Source: RGIG3009 sp045541495 (GTDB taxonomy: Bacteria > Bacillota > Clostridia > Oscillospirales > Acutalibacteraceae). From it: DNA of 59,627 bases. The stretch covers positions 1 through 59,627 of the forward strand of contig JAZQJE010000045.1 of the NCBI GenBank assembly GCA_045541495.1. The letters are read 5' to 3'. The notes beneath the pieces were generated by a model. That model was not told the origin of the DNA. It saw only the letters and a list, made by a program, of their open reading frames with translations, and made no database searches. Position numbers and translations under genes: made by a program. Shown one piece after another: positions 1-7,473 of this stretch (position 1 is its first letter; the number at the start of each line of letters is the position of its first letter).

Positions 1-71
1 GTTAATTCTCTCGTCTTTTGCATTGTTTAATTTTCAAGGTCCTCGCCCGCCTGTTTTTCGGCAGCTCGTCT

Positions 72-100
72 ATAATACCACCACCTACCCCTTTTGTCAA
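72..100 (-). promoter_or_regulatory. rRNA-operon-type promoter facing out of the window
   Basis: On the minus strand a TTGACA box (95-100) and a TATTAT box (72-77) are separated by exactly 17 bases. Downstream, bases 1-45 on the minus strand read as a leader containing CCTTGAAAATTAAACAATG, which resembles the leader upstream of 16S rRNA genes in many Clostridia. The rRNA gene itself would lie just left of the window. The -35 box overlaps the stop codon of the amylase gene. Confidence 0.6.
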
Positions 101-1977
101 CACCTTTTTTGAAGTTTTTTAAAGATTTTTTGAACTCCACAAGATAAGGGGGGCAACTGCCAAAAACCGCGCTCTATATAGCTATTTCCCAGTAGGCTCT
201 CGCCCTTGCAAAAGGTGGTGGGTAACGGGATAGCACAGACTTTATCGGTGGGGTTGACGGCGATCAACACGTCCTCATCCTCGTTTGAGCGAGAAAATAC
301 CAGTGCGCCGTTTTGCTCGGCAACGGGTGTGAACGCTCCCTCGCAAAACACGGGGTGCGCTTTGCGCAAAGCGCCCAAGGCGCGAAACCACTCGATCAGG
401 TCGGTATCTTCCTGTCCCCACGGATAACAACCGCGGTTAAAGGGATCTTGATATCCCTCCATACCCGCTTCGTCCCCATAGTACAAGCAAGGGACACCGG
501 GGATCGTGTATTGCAACAGACCCGCTAATTTAAGCAGTTGCTTACCCCGTTCTCGCTGTTCGGGGGACAAGCGCTGGCGGGCTTGCCACGACCGACCGCG
601 GCCGCCCGACGACTCGCCTGAAAGCAAGGTAAGGGCACGCTCGGTATCGTGTGTACCGAGGGAATTCATGAGCAATCGCACCACTTGGGGCGGATAATTT
701 TCCAACACGGTGAAAATGCGGTCGAAAAAGCGACCTGTGTGATGTTCCCGCAGATAATCGAGGATCGCCGTGCGGAACGGATAGTTCATAACGCTATCCA
801 ATTGTCGGCCCAGCAGGTACCGCCGCCGATGGCCGTAACTGTGTTTATTGCTGGCGTCTTCCCACACTTCGCCCAATACCACGGCTTGCGGATCGGTTTC
901 TTTGACAGCGGTACGCAACGCTTCTAAGAAGCCGTCGGGCAGTTCGTCTGCCACGTCCAAGCGCCAGGCGGAAACGCCCGTTTGTAACCAGCGGCGCACG
1001 ATCCCGTTTTCCCCTGTAATATAGGATAAAAACTCGTCGTTTAATTCTTCCACTTCGGGCAGAGTCTCGAATCCCCACCATCCCGCGTAGTCGTTGGGCC
1101 AATGGCGAAAATGGTACCACGGCCGATAGGGGGAGTTTTGGTCGCGGTATGCCCCACCGTTTCCGTATCGTCCGTTTTTATTGAAATATACGCTGTCGGC
1201 GCCCGTATGGCTGAACACGCCGTCCAACATGAGGCGAATCCCCTGTTGTTTGGCCGCCGTCGCCAAGTCTTTGAGATCTTGCTCTGTCCCCAACAGCGGG
1301 TCGATACGGCTGTAGTCCGCCGTATCGTATCGATGGTTGGAATGGGATTCGAAAATGGGGTTGAGATACAGACAGGTGACGCCCAAGGATTGGAGATAGG
1401 GCAGTTTTTCGGTGATGCCTTTTAGGTCACCGCCGAAAAAGTCGTTGTTACGCACCACACCCCGTTCGTCGGGCCGCCAATGAGGTTGTTCGCCCCATGT
1501 AGGATGCAGGACACGGTCGGCGGGGACGTTCTTTTTTGCTTCGCCCGAACAGGCAAACCGATCAGGGAAGATCTGGTACATGATTCCGCCCGTCAACCAA
1601 TCGGGCGTGGTAAATCCCTCTTCGTAGCAGGTTAATTGCCAACGGTCGCCCTCTTTGTCGGCAAGATAGGCGGTACCGCCCTCGCCGCGACACAGATAGC
1701 GACGGCCGTGGTCGGTTTCCAATTCAAAACCGTACCAATACAGATCGGGGGTGTCGGGAGTCAAGTGACATTCCCACCATTCGGCGGTGTCCCCCTCCAT
1801 ACCGGCCCAAAACATATCGTTTCGTTCGTCCAGTGCGCCGTCACGGCGGTAGACCGTCCACGCGGCGCGACAGCCAAGATCCCGCGGCAAGCAAATGCGC
1901 AGGTGGATCGGTGTATACTGCGCTACCGCCCCAAAAGGTGAACGGTAACGGCGATCGCGGGAAGAAAACAGTTGCAT
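97..1977 (-). CDS. GH13 alpha-amylase family enzyme (neopullulanase/cyclomaltodextrinase type)
   Basis: Hydrolyses alpha-glucosidic bonds in starch-derived or cyclic dextrins. The 626-residue protein has an N-terminal beta domain of about 120 residues, as in neopullulanases with a CBM34 module, followed by the catalytic barrel. All four GH13 regions are visible: DGVFSH near residue 252, WRLDVADE with nucleophile Asp near 341, VLGEVWED with acid/base Glu near 370, and GTHDTER with Asp near 444. No signal peptide is evident, so it probably acts in the cytoplasm on imported maltodextrins. The ATG start is preceded by AAGAGGTG at a normal distance. It stands alone, diverging from the HprK-like gene. 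Exact substrate specificity cannot be read from the sequence. Confidence 0.92.
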   Translation of the reverse strand: MQLFSSRDRRYRSPFGAVAQYTPIHLRICLPRDLGCRAAWTVYRRDGALDERNDMFWAGMEGDTAEWWECHLTPDTPDLYWYGFELETDHGRRYLCRGEGGTAYLADKEGDRWQLTCYEEGFTTPDWLTGGIMYQIFPDRFACSGEAKKNVPADRVLHPTWGEQPHWRPDERGVVRNNDFFGGDLKGITEKLPYLQSLGVTCLYLNPIFESHSNHRYDTADYSRIDPLLGTEQDLKDLATAAKQQGIRLMLDGVFSHTGADSVYFNKNGRYGNGGAYRDQNSPYRPWYHFRHWPNDYAGWWGFETLPEVEELNDEFLSYITGENGIVRRWLQTGVSAWRLDVADELPDGFLEALRTAVKETDPQAVVLGEVWEDASNKHSYGHRRRYLLGRQLDSVMNYPFRTAILDYLREHHTGRFFDRIFTVLENYPPQVVRLLMNSLGTHDTERALTLLSGESSGGRGRSWQARQRLSPEQRERGKQLLKLAGLLQYTIPGVPCLYYGDEAGMEGYQDPFNRGCYPWGQEDTDLIEWFRALGALRKAHPVFCEGAFTPVAEQNGALVFSRSNEDEDVLIAVNPTDKVCAIPLPTTFCKGESLLGNSYIERGFWQLPPLSCGVQKIFKKLQKRC

Positions 1978-2066
1978 AACGCACCTCTTTATATAATCCT
2001 ATATATAACAGTATCCTTTATTATGCCACAAAACCACGTCTTGTACAAGTGGATGGCAGAAGATTA

Positions 2067-2095
2067 TTGACTGAAACAAAAAAATAGAGTAAGAT
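2067..2095 (+). promoter_or_regulatory. sigma-A promoter of the PqqD cassette
   Basis: TTGACT (2067-2072), 17-base spacer, TAAGAT (2090-2095), 22 bases before the start codon of the first cassette gene. A GGGGGTGA ribosome binding site follows. Confidence 0.6.
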
Positions 2096-2117
2096 AAGGG
2101 CACAAGGGGGTGACGAG

Positions 2118-2858
2118 ATGGCCGAGCCTTTTTCCATCGGTATTGCGGGATTGACGGTGCGTATGCACCCGTTATATGACCACGCGCGGCAGTTTTGCCG
2201 CGACTATTTAACGGGCGACACCGAGGCGGACTTAGTTGCCGTATCGTCGACAGAAGCCATTGCCCGCGAAGCGGAAGATCTGCCTGACGGGTCACCTGCC
2301 TTTTTAGAACCCCTTTGTTTATATCGACAGATCGCGGAACAGTTGCCCGCTTTCGGGGGATGCGTGTTTCACGGTGCCGCCATTGAATACGGCGGGAAAG
2401 CTTATTTGTTCACCGCTCCCAGCGGGACGGGGAAATCCACCCATATTCGGTTATGGGCAAAACATCTGGGTCCCGCCGTGAAGATCGTGAACGGGGACAA
2501 ACCCATTTTGCGGTTGACAGACACGGGTGTCAACGTGTGTTCTACGCCGTGGGCGGGGAAAGAAAACTGGCAACGCAACTGTATGGTGCCGCTGGGCGGG
2601 TTGTGCCTGCTTCATCGCGGGGAAACCGATACCATTCGACGGGTAACGCCCGCCGATTACGTGAGCGAATTGCTCCGACAGGTTTATTTGCCCGCCGACG
2701 GGGAAATGTTGGATAAAACCTTATGGGTGTTGGATGAGATCTGTCGGCAGGTGCCACTGTATTTGCTGGAATGTACTATGAACGAAACGGCGGTCATCAC
2801 CGCTTTTGAAGGAATGACGGGAGAGAAATATGGCGATGGAAAAGATGAAAATTCGTGA
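2118..2858 (+). CDS. HprK/PEPCK-like P-loop kinase of a PqqD cassette
   Basis: A 246-residue protein with a Walker A motif APSGTGKSTH near residue 100, preceded by VFHGAAIEYGGKAYLF and followed by NGDKP. This layout is typical of small HPr-kinase/PEP-carboxykinase-like ATPases encoded next to PqqD proteins. The family is presumed to use ATP to modify or handle a peptide or small molecule, but the substrate is unknown. It opens a three-gene unit: its 3' end overlaps the PqqD-like gene by 29 bases, so the two are probably translationally coupled. No precursor peptide or radical SAM enzyme is nearby. The start has a strong GGGGGTGA site. The P-loop fold is sure; the function is not. Confidence 0.75.
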   Translation: MAEPFSIGIAGLTVRMHPLYDHARQFCRDYLTGDTEADLVAVSSTEAIAREAEDLPDGSPAFLEPLCLYRQIAEQLPAFGGCVFHGAAIEYGGKAYLFTAPSGTGKSTHIRLWAKHLGPAVKIVNGDKPILRLTDTGVNVCSTPWAGKENWQRNCMVPLGGLCLLHRGETDTIRRVTPADYVSELLRQVYLPADGEMLDKTLWVLDEICRQVPLYLLECTMNETAVITAFEGMTGEKYGDGKDENS

Positions 2859-3129
2859 CGGGTTCGTGTTGCGGCAGGTCATGGGAAAATCTATGGTCGT
2901 AGCGGTAGGTCAGCGTAGCCGTGAATTCAACTGCATAATCCGATTAAATGAGGTTGCCGCCGATCTGTGGACATGGTTGACCGAAGGTGCCACCAAAGAA
3001 ACATTGGTTGCCCGCTTACAGGAGAAGTACGACATCCACGAGAACACCGCCATGCAGGATGTGGATAATTTTGTGTTCGCCTTGCATAAAGAGGGGTTGC
3101 TGGAATATGAATCAACTGCTGACCGTTGA
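2830..3129 (+). CDS. PqqD-like peptide chaperone family protein
   Basis: A 99-residue protein. From about residue 10 it reads FVLRQVMGKSMVVAVG, then FNCIIRLNEVAADLWTWL, then a helical tail. This is the small winged-helix PqqD fold: strand, 'N..a..iW..l', paired helices. PqqD proteins normally bind a RiPP precursor leader peptide and present it to a modifying enzyme. Here it lies between a P-loop kinase and a signal-peptidase-like protein and overlaps both genes. The start at 2830 has GGGAGA upstream; two further in-frame ATGs lie close behind, so the exact start is uncertain by a few codons. Confidence 0.78.
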   Translation: MAMEKMKIRDGFVLRQVMGKSMVVAVGQRSREFNCIIRLNEVAADLWTWLTEGATKETLVARLQEKYDIHENTAMQDVDNFVFALHKEGLLEYESTADR

Positions 3130-3553
3130 ACAGGCACTGGAACAGGAAGGCGTCTTCGTCACCACCACCTCGGGCGTGAGCATGGAGCCTTTGTTTCGGC
3201 ATCGGCGGGACACGGTTGTGGTCGTACCGCCACAGGGACGATTAAAAAAATATGACGTGCCCCTGTATCGGCGGGGAAACGAATATGTGTTGCACCGTGT
3301 GGTGGACGTGACACCTGCCGCGTATGTGATCTGCGGGGATAATTGTATCAACAAAGAATTTCACATCACCGACAACGAGATCGTGGGGGTTATGACGGAA
3401 TTCTACCGCAAAGGGAAGCATTACACGGTGAACGACAAGGGATATCGGGTATATGCCCGTTTGGTGGTGTTCACCTATCCGTTGCGGATAGCATACTACC
3501 GTTGCCGCGCCGTGGCGGGACGGATATACCGCGCACTGTTTATAAAAAAATGA
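3107..3553 (+). CDS. S24/S26-family signal-peptidase-like protein
   Basis: A 148-residue protein starting at the ATG at 3107, inside the end of the PqqD-like gene, with GAGGGG upstream. Residues near 20 read SGVSMEPLF, the S-x-M-x-P catalytic serine box of S24/S26 peptidases. The later YVLHRVV has His where bacterial signal peptidase I has Lys, as in SipW/ER-type enzymes. CGDNC and a basic C-terminal tail follow. No clear N-terminal membrane anchor is present, unlike true leader peptidases; a hydrophobic stretch near residues 118-130 might associate with membrane. Together with the kinase and PqqD-like genes it suggests a peptide maturation unit whose substrate is encoded elsewhere. Confidence 0.75.
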   Translation: MNQLLTVEQALEQEGVFVTTTSGVSMEPLFRHRRDTVVVVPPQGRLKKYDVPLYRRGNEYVLHRVVDVTPAAYVICGDNCINKEFHITDNEIVGVMTEFYRKGKHYTVNDKGYRVYARLVVFTYPLRIAYYRCRAVAGRIYRALFIKK

Positions 3554-3587
3554 CGGGAAGTCTTTTGAAAAGACTTCCCGTTTTTTG
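3554..3587. terminator. bidirectional rho-independent terminator
   Basis: A perfect stem CGGGAAGTCTTTT / AAAAGACTTCCCG with a 2-3 base loop lies between convergent genes. It is followed by TTTTTTG on the plus strand and a T-rich tract on the minus strand, so it can serve both the PqqD cassette and the ttcA-like gene. Confidence 0.88.
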
Positions 3588-4304
3588 TTACCAACGGCTG
3601 ATGTGTCCTTTTTTGAGAGCGGCGGTGAGCTTGTGATTAACATCGCCGTAAGCGGCGGACAACCCTTTGATCAGGTCTTTCATTTCTTGGCGAGCGGTGC
3701 ACCCGTCCACGGGGCAACAGGACGGCACCAGCGGCAATTTTTCCCGCTGAACAAATGCCGCCAATTCTTTTTCTTGTATGTAGATCATAGGTCGGATGAG
3801 GGTAATCCCGCGCCGATCCAATTCACTTTTGGGGGAAAAGCACGCCATGGTCGCGCCTGATAACAGGTTCATGAGCAACGTTTCGGCGGCATCGTCCTGA
3901 TGATGGCCCAGCGCCACCACGTTACATCCCGCTTCCACGGCGACACGGTGGAGGGTGCCCCGCCGCATCCGTGCACAACGGCTGCAAGGTTTTTGGTCGT
4001 CGCTTTTCTGTGAGACCGTTTCCCACAGATGGGTGCGTTCGACGATATGCGGAATGGCCAATTGCTCACACATTGCCGCCACTTGCGAATAGTCGGTCTC
4101 GCCGTTAAACTGCGGGTCCAACGTGATGGCCGTGAGAGAAAACGGATGAGGATAAAACCGTTGTAAACGGGCAAGAAGCAAGAGCAGTGCCATACTGTCT
4201 TTTCCGCCCGATACGCCCACCGCTACGCGGTCATTCGGTTGTATCATGGCATAATCGTCCACCGCCGCGCGTAACGGCGACAAGAGATCCCGATGTCCCG
4301 ACAT
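3588..4304 (-). CDS. ttcA: TtcA-like tRNA 2-thiocytidine biosynthesis protein
   Basis: An ATP-pyrophosphatase of the TtcA/TilS superfamily, expected to thiolate C32 of tRNAs. The 238-residue protein shows the PP-loop SGGKDS near residue 32, a CSRC pair near 112 matching the TtcA CxxC iron-sulfur or thiol site, and GHHQDD near 140. Additional cysteines occur near the C terminus (CCPVDGC). It is the last gene of the leftward yfmF-yfmH-lgt-folD run, 77 bases after folD. The start codon has AAAGGAACG upstream. The superfamily assignment is strong; TtcA over another PP-loop tRNA enzyme is likely from the CxxC position. Confidence 0.82.
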   Translation of the reverse strand: MSGHRDLLSPLRAAVDDYAMIQPNDRVAVGVSGGKDSMALLLLLARLQRFYPHPFSLTAITLDPQFNGETDYSQVAAMCEQLAIPHIVERTHLWETVSQKSDDQKPCSRCARMRRGTLHRVAVEAGCNVVALGHHQDDAAETLLMNLLSGATMACFSPKSELDRRGITLIRPMIYIQEKELAAFVQREKLPLVPSCCPVDGCTARQEMKDLIKGLSAAYGDVNHKLTAALKKGHISRW

Positions 4305-4335
4305 AGGGTCGTTCCTTTCCGTTTAGAGTCACAAA

Positions 4336-4362
4336 GCGGGGGCGTCGAGGGCGCCGCCCCCT
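4336..4362. repeat. GC-rich palindromic intergenic element
   Basis: Between folD and ttcA sits a GC-rich inverted repeat (GGGGGCG ... CGCCGCCCC). It resembles the short palindromes scattered between genes in gut Clostridia. There is no T-run after it, so it is a poor terminator; it may be an interspersed repeat or an mRNA processing hairpin. Confidence 0.4.
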
Positions 4363-4381
4363 ACAACGTTTTTTCGAATTA

Positions 4382-5224
4382 TCAACCTGCCAATTTGGCG
4401 GCGGTGACAGTGTTTTTCAGCAACATGGCAATGGTCATGGGTCCCACGCCGCCGGGAACGGGGGTCAACCATTCCGCTACTTCCTCTACGGCGGGGTCTA
4501 CGTCGCCGCACAGTTTGCCGTTTTCATCCCGATTGATGCCCACGTCGATGACGGTTGCACCCGCTTTGACCATGTCAGGGGTGACGAATTTGGCGCGACC
4601 TACGGCTGCCACCAAGATGTCAGCGGTACGGCAAAGTTCTTTTAAGTTTTGGGTGCGGGAATGGCAAATGGTGACGGTGGCATTCTCGTGTAACAATAAC
4701 ATCGCCATGGGTTTGCCGACGATGTTGCTTCTGCCGATGACCACGCAGTTTTTCCCCGCTACCTCAATCCCGCTGCGATGAAGCAGTTCCATGACACCCG
4801 CGGGGGTACAGGGCAAGAAGGTATAGTCTCCGATCATGATATGTCCCACGTTAGCGGCGTGGAATGCGTCCACGTCTTTTTCGGGGGCGATGGCGGCGAT
4901 GACCGCTTTATCATCCAAGTGAGCGGGCAACGGCAACTGACAGAGAATGCCGTGAATATCGGTGCGGGCGTTTAACTCCTGTACCAATGAGAGCAACTGT
5001 TCCTGTGTGGTGTCTTCGGGGAGAGTGAATTCCACCGAACGGATCCCCACATCGGCACAGGCTTTTTCTTTATTGCTGACATACACGCGGGAGGCAGGGT
5101 CGTTACCTACCAAAATTACCGCTAAACCGGGGGTGTTGCCCGCGGCGGTCATGGCCGCCACTTCCTGCTTTAACTCTTCACGAACGGCGGCGGCAATGGC
5201 CTTTCCGTCAATTTTCTTCGCCAT
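4382..5224 (-). CDS. folD: Methylenetetrahydrofolate dehydrogenase/cyclohydrolase FolD
   Basis: A bifunctional cytosolic enzyme that interconverts 5,10-methylene-THF and 10-formyl-THF using NADP. The 280-residue length is typical. Visible signatures are YVSNKEKAC with the catalytic Lys near residue 55, GILCQLPLP near 95, VVIGRSNIVGKP in the Rossmann region near 160, and LTPVPGGVGPMT near 255. The start was set at the ATG at 5224 because AAGGAGA lies just upstream; an upstream in-frame extension belongs to the end of lgt. The gene overlaps lgt by 17 bases, which points to translational coupling. Confidence 0.96.
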   Translation of the reverse strand: MAKKIDGKAIAAAVREELKQEVAAMTAAGNTPGLAVILVGNDPASRVYVSNKEKACADVGIRSVEFTLPEDTTQEQLLSLVQELNARTDIHGILCQLPLPAHLDDKAVIAAIAPEKDVDAFHAANVGHIMIGDYTFLPCTPAGVMELLHRSGIEVAGKNCVVIGRSNIVGKPMAMLLLHENATVTICHSRTQNLKELCRTADILVAAVGRAKFVTPDMVKAGATVIDVGINRDENGKLCGDVDPAVEEVAEWLTPVPGGVGPMTIAMLLKNTVTAAKLAG

Positions 5225-6173
5225 GGATGGTCTCCTTTTCATCGTCGGGGGTGGTAGGTCGGTCGGTTTCGGCAGACTCGTCCGCCAAGGGAATGGTGCC
5301 CGCCTCGGTTTCGGCAACAAACAGGTCTTTGGGAGAACGGTTAGCCATGGCGCGAAAGATAAACAACAACGCCAATCCGCCCAATACGGACAACGCCGCT
5401 ACGAGGCAAGAGACCCGCATGGTACCCAAATACAAACTGTCGGTACGCAACATTTCAATGAAGAAGCGGCCCGTACCGTACCACATAATATACATGGCAA
5501 ACAGTTGACCTTTAAATTTGTACGCCTGCTTGGACACGATATGTAACAAGAGCAACCCCAGCGCACACCACAGCGATTCGTACAGGAACGTGGGGTGTAC
5601 GGGTTCGGAATGGACATACCCATCCAAATTGTTGTACACATCGGCAATGCGGTCGCCCGTCATGCCCCACGGCAGGGTGGTGTTGCCACCGAAGGCTTCT
5701 TGGTTAAAGAAGTTGCCCCAACGGCCGATGGCCTGTCCGATCAAAAATCCCGGTGCGGCCAGATCGAACATCCGCAGGGTATCCACTTTTCGCAAGGGAC
5801 ACATCCACAGCGCGGTGACAAACGCGCCGATCACGCCGCCGTAGATGGCCAGTCCCCCGTTCCACACTTGTAAAATGGTGACGGGGTTGGCAAAATAGTC
5901 CGCTCGATTGGCGGAAAACAGCACGTAATACAGCCGCGCACCCACAAAGGCGCACAGGGCACATACCAATACCACGTCGATCATAGGATCGGTTTTGATG
6001 TCAAATTCTTTGGCGCGGCGGAACGCATACACCACCGCCAGTAAAAACCCGACGGCGATCAGCAGACCGTACCATTTGATGGTGATGTCCAACCCGAACA
6101 GATCGAACGATACGATGGTATCGGACACGGGCAACGTCCATCCCAATTTCGGAAAGGAAATGTAGTGTTCCAT
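5208..6173 (-). CDS. lgt: Prolipoprotein diacylglyceryl transferase Lgt
   Basis: A membrane enzyme that moves diacylglycerol from phosphatidylglycerol to the lipobox cysteine of prolipoproteins. The 321-residue protein has about seven hydrophobic segments and the Lgt signature GRWGNFFNQEAFG near residue 150, with the conserved WNGGLAIYGG upstream. A polar, acidic C-terminal tail of about 45 residues follows the last membrane segment and is an extension relative to short Lgt proteins. The ribosome binding site AAAGGAGTGATC overlaps the stop codon of the upstream peptidase gene. Confidence 0.95.
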   Translation of the reverse strand: MEHYISFPKLGWTLPVSDTIVSFDLFGLDITIKWYGLLIAVGFLLAVVYAFRRAKEFDIKTDPMIDVVLVCALCAFVGARLYYVLFSANRADYFANPVTILQVWNGGLAIYGGVIGAFVTALWMCPLRKVDTLRMFDLAAPGFLIGQAIGRWGNFFNQEAFGGNTTLPWGMTGDRIADVYNNLDGYVHSEPVHPTFLYESLWCALGLLLLHIVSKQAYKFKGQLFAMYIMWYGTGRFFIEMLRTDSLYLGTMRVSCLVAALSVLGGLALLFIFRAMANRSPKDLFVAETEAGTIPLADESAETDRPTTPDDEKETIHGEEN

Positions 6174-6177
6174 ACGA

Positions 6178-7473
6178 TCACTCCTTTATGGGTAAAATGA
6201 GGGACAACGCACAAGCCTCTTCGGCAAAATCGGCTTGTAACCGTTCATACACCGATTGTATATCAAGTGCTGCCACTTCGTCAAGTATGGAAAAGGCTTC
6301 TCGGCCGCACAAGTGGCCGTCCAACAACAGATCGGCACAACTTTCGGCACTGTCGGTCTGAGAGAGCATGCGGCCGTAAACAGCATTGCGACATTCCGTA
6401 AACTGGTCGGGGTCGATGCCCTCTGCCTGCAGGCGGCGGATCTCTTCTTTGAAAGCGGCACAGACGGCCTGCGGGTCGGCGGATTCGCCGCCGATCATCC
6501 AACAACCGTAGCCGGGACCGCTCCAATAACTGACGTCAAAAGAGGGGTTGATGAGGCCCTCCTCCATCAAGCGGGCGTACAAGGGGTTGCCCCGCCCACC
6601 GATCAGTTCTTCCAATACCGCCGCTGCGGCAATGTTGCGAGCGGACTCGTCAAACAGACCCTCGGCGGTGTTTTGGGGGACTTTATATCCCAAATAAAAC
6701 AACGGGGTCGCCACGGGCATGTGTTCTTCCACAATCGGGTTCGCGGCATGAAACGGTTCGTCCACCGCCGCGCGGCGCGGCACTTGCGGGGAGCAAGGTT
6801 TCAAATGACAGTCTGCCGCCGCTTGCACCTGCTCACAGGTGATGTTGCCCGCCACCACCAACACCATATTGTGGAGATTGTAAAACCGCCTGTAGCAACT
6901 GTATAACAGGTCGGGGGTGATTTCGGCAATGGAGTCCACCGTGCCCGCAATATCGATGTTGACGGGATGGTTATGATACAGGGCGGTCATCAAATTACAA
7001 AAGACCCGCCGCGACGGGGAGTCTTCCCCCATACGGATCTCTTGCCCGATGATGCCCCGTTCTTTTTCCACGGTCTGTTCCGTAAAATACGGGCTTTGGA
7101 CAAAATCCAGCAATACATCCAGTGATGCTTCAGCGTTTTCGGTGCAGGAAAATAAGTAGGCAGTGTGGTCAAAGGACGTATAGGCGTTGGCATTGGCGCC
7201 GGTTTCGGCATAACGATCGAAGGCGTCGCCCTCTTCGCTCTCGAACAGTTTGTGTTCCAGATAATGGGCGATACCCGCCGGCAAATAGGTGGTGTCGGTG
7301 GCACCGTCTTCCACAAAAGCACTGTCAATAGCACCGTATTTGGTGGCAAACATGGCGTAGGTGGTGGTGTATCCCTCTTTGGGCCACACGTAGAGCGGCA
7401 GACCCGAGACATGTTGCTGATAATAATACCGTTCGCCCGTGCGGGCATTTACGATCTCGTTCCAGTTGTTCAC
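6178..7473 (-). CDS. M16-family metallopeptidase, YfmH/YmfH type
   Basis: A 431-residue zinc protease-like protein with the inverted zinc motif HYLEH near residue 70 and the downstream metal Glu in a GIIGQEIRMGED segment, as in pitrilysin/M16 enzymes. In Firmicutes, this protein and the adjacent M16 paralogue form a pair; current databases name such pairs as associated with elongation factor P modification. It starts with GTG (AAAGGAGGG upstream) and overlaps the preceding gene by 4 bases (GTGA), so the pair is coupled. Being the partner with an intact zinc motif, it is the likely catalytic subunit. Confidence 0.88.
   Translation of the reverse strand: MNNWNEIVNARTGERYYYQQHVSGLPLYVWPKEGYTTTYAMFATKYGAIDSAFVEDGATDTTYLPAGIAHYLEHKLFESEEGDAFDRYAETGANANAYTSFDHTAYLFSCTENAEASLDVLLDFVQSPYFTEQTVEKERGIIGQEIRMGEDSPSRRVFCNLMTALYHNHPVNIDIAGTVDSIAEITPDLLYSCYRRFYNLHNMVLVVAGNITCEQVQAAADCHLKPCSPQVPRRAAVDEPFHAANPIVEEHMPVATPLFYLGYKVPQNTAEGLFDESARNIAAAAVLEELIGGRGNPLYARLMEEGLINPSFDVSYWSGPGYGCWMIGGESADPQAVCAAFKEEIRRLQAEGIDPDQFTECRNAVYGRMLSQTDSAESCADLLLDGHLCGREAFSILDEVAALDIQSVYERLQADFAEEACALSLILPIKE

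Noticed and set aside
2023..2070. 15-codon frame before the HprK-like gene as a possible RiPP precursor.
   Set aside because: It has no ribosome binding site, lies upstream of the promoter found for the cassette, and lacks a leader/core layout.
3588..4304. TilS (tRNA-Ile lysidine synthetase) as an alternative for the PP-loop gene.
   Set aside because: It lacks the TilS C-terminal domains and has a CxxC pair placed as in TtcA.
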